From an uncultured Bacilli bacterium (GTDB lineage: Bacteria > Bacillota_I > Bacilli_A > RF39 > UBA660), in NCBI GenBank assembly GCA_934163035.1, contig CAKPJX010000011.1, positions 1 through 46,133 on the forward strand: a stretch of DNA of 46,133 nt. The letters are read 5' to 3'. The translations under genes were made by a program, and so were the position numbers. The notes beneath the pieces are model-generated. The model saw nothing but the letters and a program-made list of their open reading frames with translations. It did not search any database and was not told the origin of the DNA. This document shows, one piece after another, positions 17,432 through 25,342 of the stretch. The first letter of the stretch is position 1, and every line of letters begins with the position of its first letter.

Positions 17432-17476
17432 CTTTCTTTTTGAATCATAATCATCAAATAGTGTTACAAAGTCACC
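17432..17476. other. attR junction of the cassette
   Basis: Right junction. CTTTCTTTTTG at 17432-17442 is the other arm of the attP repeat, 11 bases before the TC core at 17454-17455. Host sequence (5' part of the split gene, minus strand) resumes with AAATAGTGTTAC. Rebuilt attB reads GCATTAGGT-TC-AAATAGTG on the plus strand. Confidence 0.82.
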
Positions 17477-18043
17477 TTGTCCACCTATAAAAGCACTACT
17501 CATAGCAGCAAATGCAATTGAAGTATCAATATTAAGATCTTCCTTTGGATCAATATTATTTTGCCTTAAAGCCCATTCGAATGTCATTTCAGGCATACCG
17601 CCAGCTCTTCCTCCAATAACATTTTTCCCCTTTAAATCATTTAAACTAAATTTATCATATTTTTCTCTAGAAACTAAGAATGAACCATCTTTTTGTGTTA
17701 ATTGGGCAAATGTCTTTAAATAATCTTTTTCTCCACCATTATAAACATATATAGTTGCTTCGCTTCCAGAAAAACCAATATTAGCATCACCTGATAAAAC
17801 AGCAGCTGCAACCTTATCAGCACCAGGTGTTAATAATAAATCGATGTCTATGCCATATTCCTCAAAATATCCCTTTTCAATAGCCACATATTGTGGAGCA
17901 TAGAAAATTGTATGAGCAACTTCTGCTAAAACTATCTTTTTTTTCTTACTTTTACTATCCTTATTAAAGTCAAGAAGTACAGAAAGCGAAAGTAGTATTA
18001 CTAAAAGTGCTCCCAAAACATAAATAAAAATTCTCTTTTTCAT
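17456..18043 (-). pseudogene. N-terminal part of split substrate-binding protein
   Basis: The first 196 residues of an NMT1/THI5-like ABC substrate-binding protein. A hydrophobic N-terminal segment (about 4-25, no lipobox cysteine) acts as signal or membrane anchor. Then come FYAPQYVAIEKGYF, LSGDANIGFSGSEA, LKGKNVIGGRAGGMP and GQGDFVTLF, all in family order. After codon 196 the frame enters the cassette and stops about 20 codons later, inside the integrase 3' end. The start has a good AAGGAG site and a TATAAT at 18072-18067 on the minus strand, so a truncated membrane-anchored fragment may still be made. The rest lies at 10846-11250. Confidence 0.92.
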
Positions 18044-18124
18044 AAATCTCCTTTCTAACTCAAAGTATTATATGTAAAAATATAGATTTGTGTTATATAA
18101 TAAAATTAAAAAAGGATGATTAAT

Positions 18125-18658
18125 ATGAGAATACTATTTATATCAGATATTCATGGTATAAAGACCAACTTACCTAAAGTAGAGGAAGCCTTTTCTAAAT
18201 TAAAGTGTGATAAATTAGTTGTTTTAGGAGATATATTAAATAATGGATTTCACACATATGATTATTCTAAGGAATATGTAAAAGCCTTTCTAAATCTTTA
18301 TAGAAATAATCTTGTAATTGTAAAAGGAAACTGTGATTATAGCAATGATTTTTCATTTCTGAAAATTGAGCCCAATTACCTAGATAAGATTGAGACTGAT
18401 AAAAGGGAAATATATATAACACATGGTCATTTATATAATGATAGTAACTGGGAAAAGAAAAACACAATTTTGATACAAGGACACACACATATTCCCAAAA
18501 TAGAGGAGGTTAATAATAACCTATTTATTAATCCTGGTTCTATATCAAAGCCAAGAGGAATGAGTGGTGCCACATACTTGTTTTTTGATGAAAATAGGTT
18601 TATAATCTATGATGTTGAGGGACATATTATCTCCGAAAAAGTATTGAAAAAAGTATAA
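18125..18658 (+). CDS. YfcE/MJ0936-type metallophosphoesterase
   Basis: A 177-residue calcineurin-like phosphodiesterase. The metal ligands are in SDIHG (about residue 8), LGDILNNG, GNCD, ITHGH and GHTH, all in the expected order. Relatives such as YfcE hydrolyse small phosphodiesters; the physiological substrate is unknown. I chose the ATG at 18125, eight bases after AAAGGA; an in-frame ATG at 18116 overlaps that site. It is transcribed divergently from the interrupted transporter operon, with TATAAT boxes for both directions inside the 80-base gap. Confidence 0.88.
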   Translation: MRILFISDIHGIKTNLPKVEEAFSKLKCDKLVVLGDILNNGFHTYDYSKEYVKAFLNLYRNNLVIVKGNCDYSNDFSFLKIEPNYLDKIETDKREIYITHGHLYNDSNWEKKNTILIQGHTHIPKIEEVNNNLFINPGSISKPRGMSGATYLFFDENRFIIYDVEGHIISEKVLKKV

Positions 18659-18693
18659 AAGAGTGTACAATAATTGGTGTAAGTAGAAAAAGC

Positions 18694-18722
18694 TTGCAAA
18701 ATCAAAAGAGATGTGGTATAAT
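18694..18722 (+). promoter_or_regulatory. Strong promoter of the surface adhesin gene
   Basis: TTGCAA (-35), a 17-bp spacer and TATAAT with an upstream TG (extended -10) precede the adhesin ATG by 28 bases. This is one of the best consensus promoters in the window and suggests high expression. Confidence 0.8.
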
Positions 18723-18750
18723 ATAGCCACATTCGTTAGGGGGAGAATTT

Positions 18751-20568
18751 ATGAAAAGTAAGATATTTAAGGGTGTAAAATTATTAGCTGTTATGTTACT
18801 TTCAGCAACTATCTTTGCAACTAATTTAAATGTTAGTGCAGTAGACAAAAAAGTATCAGTTGGAGATGCTACATATATTGATCCATTAATAGGTAATGTT
18901 AGCTTCCACGTAAAAACAACTTCATCTGGAAAATATATATATTGTATTGATAGATGGAAACAAGTAGTAAAAAACACTACCGGTACATTAGTTGGTGAAA
19001 AAGATGCTGGCTTTGCTTACATCGTAGAAAATGGATTCCCATACAAACAATTTACTGGTAATAAACTAAAAGACTATTACATAACACAATCAGCAATTTG
19101 GTGGTATATTGACGAAATGAATGGTAATGACAATTCATTAGGAAAAGAGTTTAAAACAACTGCTTCAGATAAATACAACTTACGTCCATATATTAAAAAA
19201 TTAGTAGCTGGTGCAAAAGCTGCTAAAAAAGCCGGATATGCTAAAACAAGCATTAGTGTTAAAACATCTGCTACAGAAATGAATTTATCATCAGATGGAA
19301 AATATTATGTATCAAATGATATAACAGTAACATCTAAAAATGTTAGTGAATATAGCGTTAGTGTTAGCAATGCTCCTACAGGAACTATAATTACAGATAC
19401 AAATAACAATACAAAGAGGACATTTGCTGCTAATCAAAAGTTTAGAGTAAAAGTTCCAGCAAGTAGTGTAGATACTACTAAATTAAATATTAATGTTACA
19501 GTAAAAGCAAATGGAAGTATCAACAAAGTTTATGAATACAAACCATCATCAACAAATATGCAAAACTTTATTACTGCAATATTAATTCCAGTAACATCTA
19601 GTGTTTCTGATAGCTTGAAACTAAGTGCATCATCATCAAAAGTAACAATTGTAAAACTTGACAAAGCAACAAACAAGACATTAGCCGGAGCAAAACTAGT
19701 ATTAAAAGATTCATCTGGAAAAGTAATTTCAAGTTGGACATCAACAACAAATGCTCATGTAATAAGAAATTTAGCTAATGGCACTTACACAGTAGAAGAA
19801 AAAAGCGCTCCAACAGGTTATAAAATCTTAAAAGAACCAGTTAAGTTTGAAATTAATGATAGTAACAAAAATAAAAATATTCAAGTTAAAGTATACAATG
19901 AAACAACAGAGAGTACAGTTACAATAGTTAAACTTGATAAAGCAACAAACAAGACATTAGCCGGAGCAAAACTAGTGTTAAAAGATTCATCTGGAAAAGT
20001 AATCTCAAGCTGGACATCAACAACAAATGCCCATGTAATAAAGAATCTAGAAAATGGAACTTATACAGTAGAAGAAGAAAGTGCCCCAGCAGGTTATAAA
20101 GCTTTAAAGGAACCAGTTAAATTTGAAATTAATGATAATAACAAGGATAAAAACATTCAAGTTAAAATATATAATGAAGCAAGAGAGAGTGTAGTTACAA
20201 TAACTAAGATTGATAAAGAAACAGAACAACCACTAGCTGGAGCTGTTCTAGTTGTTAGAAAAGCTGATGGAACAGAAGTTGCAAGATTTACAACAACTAC
20301 AGAAGCATACTCTTTATTAAATTTAGAAAATGGAACTTATACAGTAGAAGAAGAAAGTGCTCCAGAAGGTTATAAGAAAAGTGATGATCAAATAACTTTT
20401 ACTATTGATGACAATAACTTAACTCATCAAATAACTTTTGAAAACTACAAAGAAATAAAAGTACCATACACTGGAACTAGTGGTCAAACATTAATGACAA
20501 TAATTGGAATCATAATTATCTCTTCTACTATTGTATTCATATATAAGAATGCAAAAAAAGCAAAATAA
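18751..20568 (+). CDS. Thioester-domain adhesin with SpaA repeats, sortase substrate
   Basis: A 605-residue secreted surface protein. Residues 1-31 are a signal peptide. The N-terminal domain (about 32-170) has Cys65 in YCIDRW and Gln113 in TQSAIWW, the pattern of thioester domains that form a Cys-Gln bond and attach covalently to host targets. A linker domain (about 180-300) follows, then three SpaA/Cna-B-type modules (about 300-391, 392-483 and 484-568). Each module has an early Lys (VKLDK or TKIDK) and a YTVEE glutamate, suited to internal isopeptide bonds. The C terminus has VPYTG (571-575), a hydrophobic helix and a Lys-rich tail: a sortase sorting signal with V in place of L. The sortase gene overlaps its 3' end. 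Confidence 0.86.
   Translation: MKSKIFKGVKLLAVMLLSATIFATNLNVSAVDKKVSVGDATYIDPLIGNVSFHVKTTSSGKYIYCIDRWKQVVKNTTGTLVGEKDAGFAYIVENGFPYKQFTGNKLKDYYITQSAIWWYIDEMNGNDNSLGKEFKTTASDKYNLRPYIKKLVAGAKAAKKAGYAKTSISVKTSATEMNLSSDGKYYVSNDITVTSKNVSEYSVSVSNAPTGTIITDTNNNTKRTFAANQKFRVKVPASSVDTTKLNINVTVKANGSINKVYEYKPSSTNMQNFITAILIPVTSSVSDSLKLSASSSKVTIVKLDKATNKTLAGAKLVLKDSSGKVISSWTSTTNAHVIRNLANGTYTVEEKSAPTGYKILKEPVKFEINDSNKNKNIQVKVYNETTESTVTIVKLDKATNKTLAGAKLVLKDSSGKVISSWTSTTNAHVIKNLENGTYTVEEESAPAGYKALKEPVKFEINDNNKDKNIQVKIYNEARESVVTITKIDKETEQPLAGAVLVVRKADGTEVARFTTTTEAYSLLNLENGTYTVEEESAPEGYKKSDDQITFTIDDNNLTHQITFENYKEIKVPYTGTSGQTLMTIIGIIIISSTIVFIYKNAKKAK
19651..20450 (+). repeat. Three tandem 276-bp SpaA modules
   Basis: Modules begin at 19651, 19927 and 20203, a period of 276 bases (92 codons). 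The first two are nearly identical in DNA, including a shared stretch from AAAGCAACAAACAAGACATT through the following 100 bases, while the third has diverged. This indicates a recent duplication or gene conversion, and copy number may vary between strains. Confidence 0.85.
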
Positions 20569-21229
20569 AAAGCAAAAAAGAATCTCTCCTAATACTATTG
20601 CTGCTCTTGGGGCATTTATAATTCTAATAGGAGGATTCTTTCTTTCATATAATTACATTCAGTCTAAACAAGTTATGGCATATGATTATATGTCAAACAT
20701 CTTTTATAATAACAACATCCAAAAGACTGAGTCTAATGTTGAAACTTCAGAAGAAAATAAAGAGAAAGATAAAGTAGAAGAAAAAGAAGGGGAAACAGAA
20801 AAAACAAATACAGTAACAAACGAATATATTGGTTACTTAAATATACCCAAAATAAACCTAAATAAAGGATTCTTAGATAAGAATTCAGAAGAAAACAATG
20901 TTGACAAAAATATAATGGTCATACAAGAATCATCATATCCAGATGTAGACAAAGGAAACCTAATAATAGCAGGACACTCTGGACCAAATTGGAATGCTTA
21001 CTTTAATGACTTACATAAATTACAAATAGGTGATACAGCAACCGTTCAATATAAGAATAAAAAGTATAATTATAAAATAGTAAACATATATAAACAAAAA
21101 AATGTTGGTACTATTGCAATATATCGTGACTATAACAAAACAACATTGACATTAGTAACATGTACTAATGATGATTATAGTACACAAACAATATACATTG
21201 CAGAATTACAAGATGTAGCAAATAATTAA
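20549..21229 (+). CDS. Sortase family transpeptidase
   Basis: A 226-residue membrane-anchored sortase. A single N-terminal helix (about 17-36) is followed by an acidic Glu/Lys linker (about 65-95) and the sortase barrel, with catalytic His143 in AGHSG and Cys205 in LVTCT. The usual catalytic arginine shortly after the cysteine is not visible: the segment reads TQTIYIAEL and no Arg follows Cys205. It should anchor the VPYTG adhesin encoded just upstream. I use the ATG at 20549, which overlaps the adhesin gene by 20 bases; a TTG further upstream is the alternative. Sortase class is not clear to me. Confidence 0.85.
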   Translation: MQKKQNKKQKRISPNTIAALGAFIILIGGFFLSYNYIQSKQVMAYDYMSNIFYNNNIQKTESNVETSEENKEKDKVEEKEGETEKTNTVTNEYIGYLNIPKINLNKGFLDKNSEENNVDKNIMVIQESSYPDVDKGNLIIAGHSGPNWNAYFNDLHKLQIGDTATVQYKNKKYNYKIVNIYKQKNVGTIAIYRDYNKTTLTLVTCTNDDYSTQTIYIAELQDVANN

Positions 21230-21245
21230 AAAGGGGGGAAGTAGT

Positions 21246-22118
21246 ATGACAAAGTTGTCTTTAACAGATAAATTAAAAATATTATTAGAAGTAACTAAAT
21301 CTTCAAAAATATTTATAATCGTTATTGTGTCATTACTATTTTTAGCGTACATTTTTACAACTATAAATAAAAAGAATTTAAAGAGTAGTAAATTTACATA
21401 TATTATAATATACGCTATAATTTTGTCCTCACTTCTATTTGCTTATAGAGATTCACTAAGTAAAATGTTTGACTATCTAGTAAACAACTTATTTATAGTC
21501 ATCTATTTTCCTAACTTAGCAATTTATTTAAGTGCTATTTTAATTTCCAACATAATTATTTGGATAAGTATATTTAGAACTAAAGTTACAAAACTAATAA
21601 AAAACATAAATATTATATTTTATTGTGTTATGACATATATATTGATATTGATTTTAAATATTATCAATGTCAATAAACTGGATGTATTTACTCAATCATC
21701 TGTCTACAGCAATAAAGAAGCTTTAGCACTAATAGAATTATCAAGTACTATTTTCGTTATATGGATTTCATTCCTAATACTATATTTAATAATAAGAAGA
21801 TTTCAAAAAGATAATGAAGTAAGTCCAGTAAGACAAGAAAAACCAATTACAAAAAAGATGCCAAAAAATTACAAACTAGTACAAGCTCCATATTATGTAA
21901 AAAGAGCAAATGATGAAATAAAGGTTGTAAAAAATGAGGCACCAAGGACTAACCAATATGATGAACTATTAACTCTAAATGATTATAAACTGCTTTTAAA
22001 TATCTTAAAAGATCATAAACAAAAGGAACAAGAAGAAAAAGAAAGACTAAAAAGACAAGAGGAAGAACAAGCAAAATATAGACAACTACAAGAGTTATAT
22101 AGTAGTCTAAATAAATAA
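21246..22118 (+). CDS. Multipass membrane protein with charged coiled tail
   Basis: A 290-residue protein I do not recognise. Four or five hydrophobic helices occupy residues 15-185. The cytoplasmic C terminus ends in a Glu/Lys/Arg/Gln-rich coiled coil (about 250-285). It begins 17 bases after the sortase gene with a GGGGGGAAG ribosome site and is followed by a terminator, so it is the third gene of the adhesin-sortase unit. A role in display or assembly of the adhesin is inference from position only. Confidence 0.7.
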   Translation: MTKLSLTDKLKILLEVTKSSKIFIIVIVSLLFLAYIFTTINKKNLKSSKFTYIIIYAIILSSLLFAYRDSLSKMFDYLVNNLFIVIYFPNLAIYLSAILISNIIIWISIFRTKVTKLIKNINIIFYCVMTYILILILNIINVNKLDVFTQSSVYSNKEALALIELSSTIFVIWISFLILYLIIRRFQKDNEVSPVRQEKPITKKMPKNYKLVQAPYYVKRANDEIKVVKNEAPRTNQYDELLTLNDYKLLLNILKDHKQKEQEEKERLKRQEEEQAKYRQLQELYSSLNK

Positions 22119-22123
22119 CCAGG

Positions 22124-22149
22124 AAAGAAGAGCAAAGTCTTCTTTTTTT
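22124..22149 (+). terminator. Terminator of the adhesin-sortase operon
   Basis: AAAGAAGA pairs with TCTTCTTT across a 6-base loop, followed by TTTT. It lies six bases after the preceding stop. Confidence 0.87.
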
Positions 22150-22197
22150 CTTTGCCTCCATACTCAAAATAAGATATAATAAAAAAAGGATGTGATA

Positions 22198-24297
22198 ATG
22201 ATGATTTTAGATGGACTAAATGATAGACAAAAAGAAGCAGTATTATATAACGATGGTCCTCTTCTAATAATAGCCGGAGCTGGTGCTGGGAAAACCAAAA
22301 CTTTAACAACAAAAATAGCCTATTTAATAGAAAACGAAAATGTTGACCCCAGAAGTATACTAGCTATTACTTTTACTAATAAAGCGGCAAAAGAAATGAA
22401 AGATAGACTATATCTAATAATAGGCGATGTATCAAAAAAAATACAAGTATCAACTTTTCATAGCTTTGGGTTAAAATTATTAAGAGAAAACTACAGTATT
22501 TTAGGCTTTGATAGAAACTTTGTTATAATGGATAGTGACGATTCACTAACAGTAGTAAAAAAAATACTAAAAGATTTAAATTATGACTCAAAAGTTTATA
22601 ATCCAAGAGCTATTAGAAATAAAATAAGCAGTTGTAAAAATGAATTAATGTCACCAAAAAAATATGAACATTACGCTGTAAGTGAATATGATAAGGTAGT
22701 ATATCAAGTATATGAAAAATACGAAGACAAGCTTCATCGTAATAACTCGGTTGACTTTGATGATTTACTACTATTACCTATAAAACTATTCACTGAATAT
22801 GAAGATATAAAAGAAAGATATCAAGACTTATATCAATACATGCTAATAGATGAGTATCAAGACACTAATCAAGCTCAATATATATTAACAAAACTAATAA
22901 GCGAAAAAAGTAGAAAAATAACATGTGTTGGAGATGATTCCCAAAGTATTTATAGCTTTAGAGGGGCCAACTATAAGAATATTCTAAATTTTGAAAAAGA
23001 CTATAAAGATGCAAAAACAATTCTTCTAGAAGAAAACTATCGTTCAACTAGTAATATTCTTGATGCAGCTAATCAAGTAATAAAAAATAATAAACAAAGA
23101 AAAGACAAAAACTTGTGGACTGCTAGAGGAATAGGGGAAAAGATAAAATATTATCGATCATACAATGAAAAGGACGAAGCTCAATATGTTATAAGAAAAG
23201 TAAAAGAACTAGTTAATAGAGGAATTGAATATAAAGATATAGCTGTATTATATAGGACCAACGCCCAATCACGTGTAATGGAAGAAGAAATGCTTAAGGA
23301 AAACTTACCATATAAAGTAATTGGAAGCTTGTATTTCTATTCTAGAAAAGAAATTAAAGATTTAATTGCTTATTTAAGAATAATATATAATTCAAAAGAT
23401 AACGTAAGCCTGCTTAGAGTAATAAATACGCCAAAAAGAGGAATAGGATTAAAAACTATAGATAATTTAACAGAAAAAGCAGATCAAAATAACTCTAGTA
23501 TCTATGAAGCAATTTCATCAGGAAAAGAATTAGAATTTAAAAAAACAATAGAAAAATTAAAAGAATTATCTAATGAATTAACTCTTACAGAATTAATAGA
23601 AAAAGTATTAGAAGCAACAGGTCTAAAAAAAGAATTAGAAGATGAGAAAACATTAGAGTCAGAGATAAGATTAGAAAACCTAGAAGAATTTAAATCAATC
23701 ACTAAGTCATTTGAAGCCAGAGAAGGATTAATATCACTTGAAGATTTCCTACTAGAAATAAGCTTAATCAGTGATGTTGAAGAGTATAAAAACGATCCAA
23801 ATAGAATAAGTTTAATGACTATTCACTCTGTTAAAGGATTGGAATTTGATCATGTATTTGTAATTGGTATGGAAGAAGGAATTTTTCCACATATGAATTC
23901 TCTAATAGAAAATTCTGACTTAGAGGAAGAAAGAAGACTATGTTATGTTGCTATAACAAGAGCAAAAGATGATCTACATTTGGTTAATGCTAGACATAGA
24001 ACACTATTTGGAAGAGAACAGGTTAATCCACCAAGTCGTTTTATAAATGAAATAAATAAAGATTTACTAGAAACTAATGTAAAAGATGAGATTCAAAAAC
24101 AAGAAGTAAAAATATCAACAGAAGATATGTTTAGAGAAGAAGAAATAGATTACCATGTTGGTGATTATGTTTATCATGAGACGTTTGGAACTGGAAAAGT
24201 AGTGGAAGTAACTAATACATTAGTAAGCGTTGCCTTTAAACATCCACATGGAATTAAGAAACTAATGAAAAATCATAAAAAACTATCTAAAGTATAA
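22198..24297 (+). CDS. pcrA: ATP-dependent DNA helicase PcrA/UvrD
   Basis: A 699-residue superfamily 1A helicase. Visible motifs include motif I AGAGAGKTK (about residue 27), motif Ia ITFTNKAAKEM, motif II LIDEYQDTNQAQ, motif III GDDSQSIYSFRGA, motif IV ENYRS, motif V TIHSVKGLEFDHVFVIGMEEG and motif VI RRLCYVAITRAK. The C-terminal VGDYVYHETFGTGKVVEV segment is the Tudor-like tail of PcrA. It unwinds DNA 3' to 5' in repair and replication-fork clearance. AAAGGA precedes the ATG at 22198 (a second ATG follows three bases later). TATAAT lies just upstream. Slightly shorter than B. subtilis PcrA but complete. Confidence 0.95.
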   Translation: MMILDGLNDRQKEAVLYNDGPLLIIAGAGAGKTKTLTTKIAYLIENENVDPRSILAITFTNKAAKEMKDRLYLIIGDVSKKIQVSTFHSFGLKLLRENYSILGFDRNFVIMDSDDSLTVVKKILKDLNYDSKVYNPRAIRNKISSCKNELMSPKKYEHYAVSEYDKVVYQVYEKYEDKLHRNNSVDFDDLLLLPIKLFTEYEDIKERYQDLYQYMLIDEYQDTNQAQYILTKLISEKSRKITCVGDDSQSIYSFRGANYKNILNFEKDYKDAKTILLEENYRSTSNILDAANQVIKNNKQRKDKNLWTARGIGEKIKYYRSYNEKDEAQYVIRKVKELVNRGIEYKDIAVLYRTNAQSRVMEEEMLKENLPYKVIGSLYFYSRKEIKDLIAYLRIIYNSKDNVSLLRVINTPKRGIGLKTIDNLTEKADQNNSSIYEAISSGKELEFKKTIEKLKELSNELTLTELIEKVLEATGLKKELEDEKTLESEIRLENLEEFKSITKSFEAREGLISLEDFLLEISLISDVEEYKNDPNRISLMTIHSVKGLEFDHVFVIGMEEGIFPHMNSLIENSDLEEERRLCYVAITRAKDDLHLVNARHRTLFGREQVNPPSRFINEINKDLLETNVKDEIQKQEVKISTEDMFREEEIDYHVGDYVYHETFGTGKVVEVTNTLVSVAFKHPHGIKKLMKNHKKLSKV

Positions 24298-24367
24298 TTA
24301 GTAACCTTTACAATATATCTACCAAATGATATAGTTAAATTAGATTTAAACATAAAAGGAGAAAAAT

Positions 24368-25285
24368 ATGAATAAAAATATAACATTAGTAATTTTAGCA
24401 GCTGGTATGGGAAGTCGTTTTGGAGGATTAAAGCAAATAACCCCAATGGGTCCAAATGATGAGTTTATTATTGACTACTCAGTATATGACGCTATAAGAG
24501 CAGGCTTTAATAAAATTGTCTTTCTTATCAAAGAAGAAAATTTTGAAGCATTTAAAGAAACAATTGGTAAAAGAGTAGAACCACATATAAATGTTGAGTA
24601 TTGTTTTCAAGATAACAAAAACCTACCAGAGGGATATAAAGTTCCAGAAGATAGAGTTAAGCCATTAGGAACAGCTCATGCATTATTATGCTGCAAAGAT
24701 AAAGTTAATGAACCATTTGCCATGATTAATGCAGACGACTTTTATGGGAGAGATGCCTATGAAAAAGCTGCAAAATTTTTAAAAACAGTTAATGAAGAAA
24801 AACCATATAGTTATGGTCTAGTTGGCTATCAAGCTCAAAACACATTAAGTAAAAATGGTGCCGCTAAAAGAGGCGTATGTAAAGTAGAAAATGATTATCT
24901 AAAAGAAATAATAGAAAGTGAAGTAGAAGAGACTAATGGAATAATAACAGCTAAACCATTAAATGGTGATCCTTCATTTGAAATAAATGGTACTGACACT
25001 GTATCAATGAATATGCTATTATTTACTCCAAGTATTTTTGATTATATTGCTGAAAAGTTTCCAGAATTTTTAGATAATAACAAAGATAATATAATGAAGT
25101 GTGAATACCTAATACCTGATGTGTTATTTGATGCTATAAAGAATAACTATGCTACAACAAAAGTTTTAAAAACAACAGCAACTTGGTATGGTGTAACATA
25201 TAAAGAAGATACTGATGAAGTAAAAACAGCTATCAAGAACTTAGTAAATAACAAAGAATATCCAAATAATTTATGGGAAGAGTAA
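24368..25285 (+). CDS. Sugar-phosphate nucleotidyltransferase family protein
   Basis: A 305-residue NTP-transferase-fold protein. LAAGMGSRFGGLKQ near residue 10 is the nucleotide-binding signature, GTAHALLCC lines the base pocket, and NADDFYG holds the metal-binding aspartates. It should couple a sugar phosphate to a nucleotide, feeding glycan or cell-wall synthesis; the sugar and the nucleotide cannot be read from sequence. AAAAGGAG precedes the ATG. It stands alone between pcrA and ligA and ends in a terminator that overlaps its own stop codon. Confidence 0.82.
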   Translation: MNKNITLVILAAGMGSRFGGLKQITPMGPNDEFIIDYSVYDAIRAGFNKIVFLIKEENFEAFKETIGKRVEPHINVEYCFQDNKNLPEGYKVPEDRVKPLGTAHALLCCKDKVNEPFAMINADDFYGRDAYEKAAKFLKTVNEEKPYSYGLVGYQAQNTLSKNGAAKRGVCKVENDYLKEIIESEVEETNGIITAKPLNGDPSFEINGTDTVSMNMLLFTPSIFDYIAEKFPEFLDNNKDNIMKCEYLIPDVLFDAIKNNYATTKVLKTTATWYGVTYKEDTDEVKTAIKNLVNNKEYPNNLWEE

Positions 25286-25304
25286 GGAAACTCTTCTTTT
25301 TTTT
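25277..25304 (+). terminator. Terminator overlapping the nucleotidyltransferase stop
   Basis: GAAGAGT pairs with ACTCTTC across a 6-base loop that includes part of the stop codon, followed by eight T residues. The 5' arm of the stem is the last coding sequence of the gene. Confidence 0.87.
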
Positions 25305-25342
25305 ACCTATAGAAAATGGTATAATAGCATTAGGTGAATAAT

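Larger units (their letters stand above)
11249..17455 (+). mobile_element. Serine-integrase cassette carrying two hybrid kinases
   Basis: A 6,205-base insertion, counting one copy of the shared TC core, within a transporter gene. It contains, in order, two membrane hybrid histidine kinases, a terminator, a 45-residue protein and a large serine recombinase whose stop lies 26 bases from the right end. Evidence for the borders is threefold. The host gene reads continuously when the cassette is removed. The dinucleotide TC occurs at both junctions. The joined cassette ends form an inverted repeat (CTTTCTTTTTG and CAAAAAGAAAG) each 11 bases from TC. There is no conjugation, replication or phage gene, so it is either a minimal integrative cassette or the relic of a larger element. 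Base composition resembles the host. Confidence 0.88.

Noticed and set aside
17396..18043. A naturally short binding protein of 215 residues
   Set aside because: The last 20 codons are mobile-element sequence overlapping the integrase 3' end; the real gene breaks at codon 196-197.
18044..18124. A TPP or other riboswitch controlling the NMT1-type transporter
   Set aside because: The shared gap with the divergent gene is only about 80 bases, is filled by two promoters and shows no conserved aptamer.
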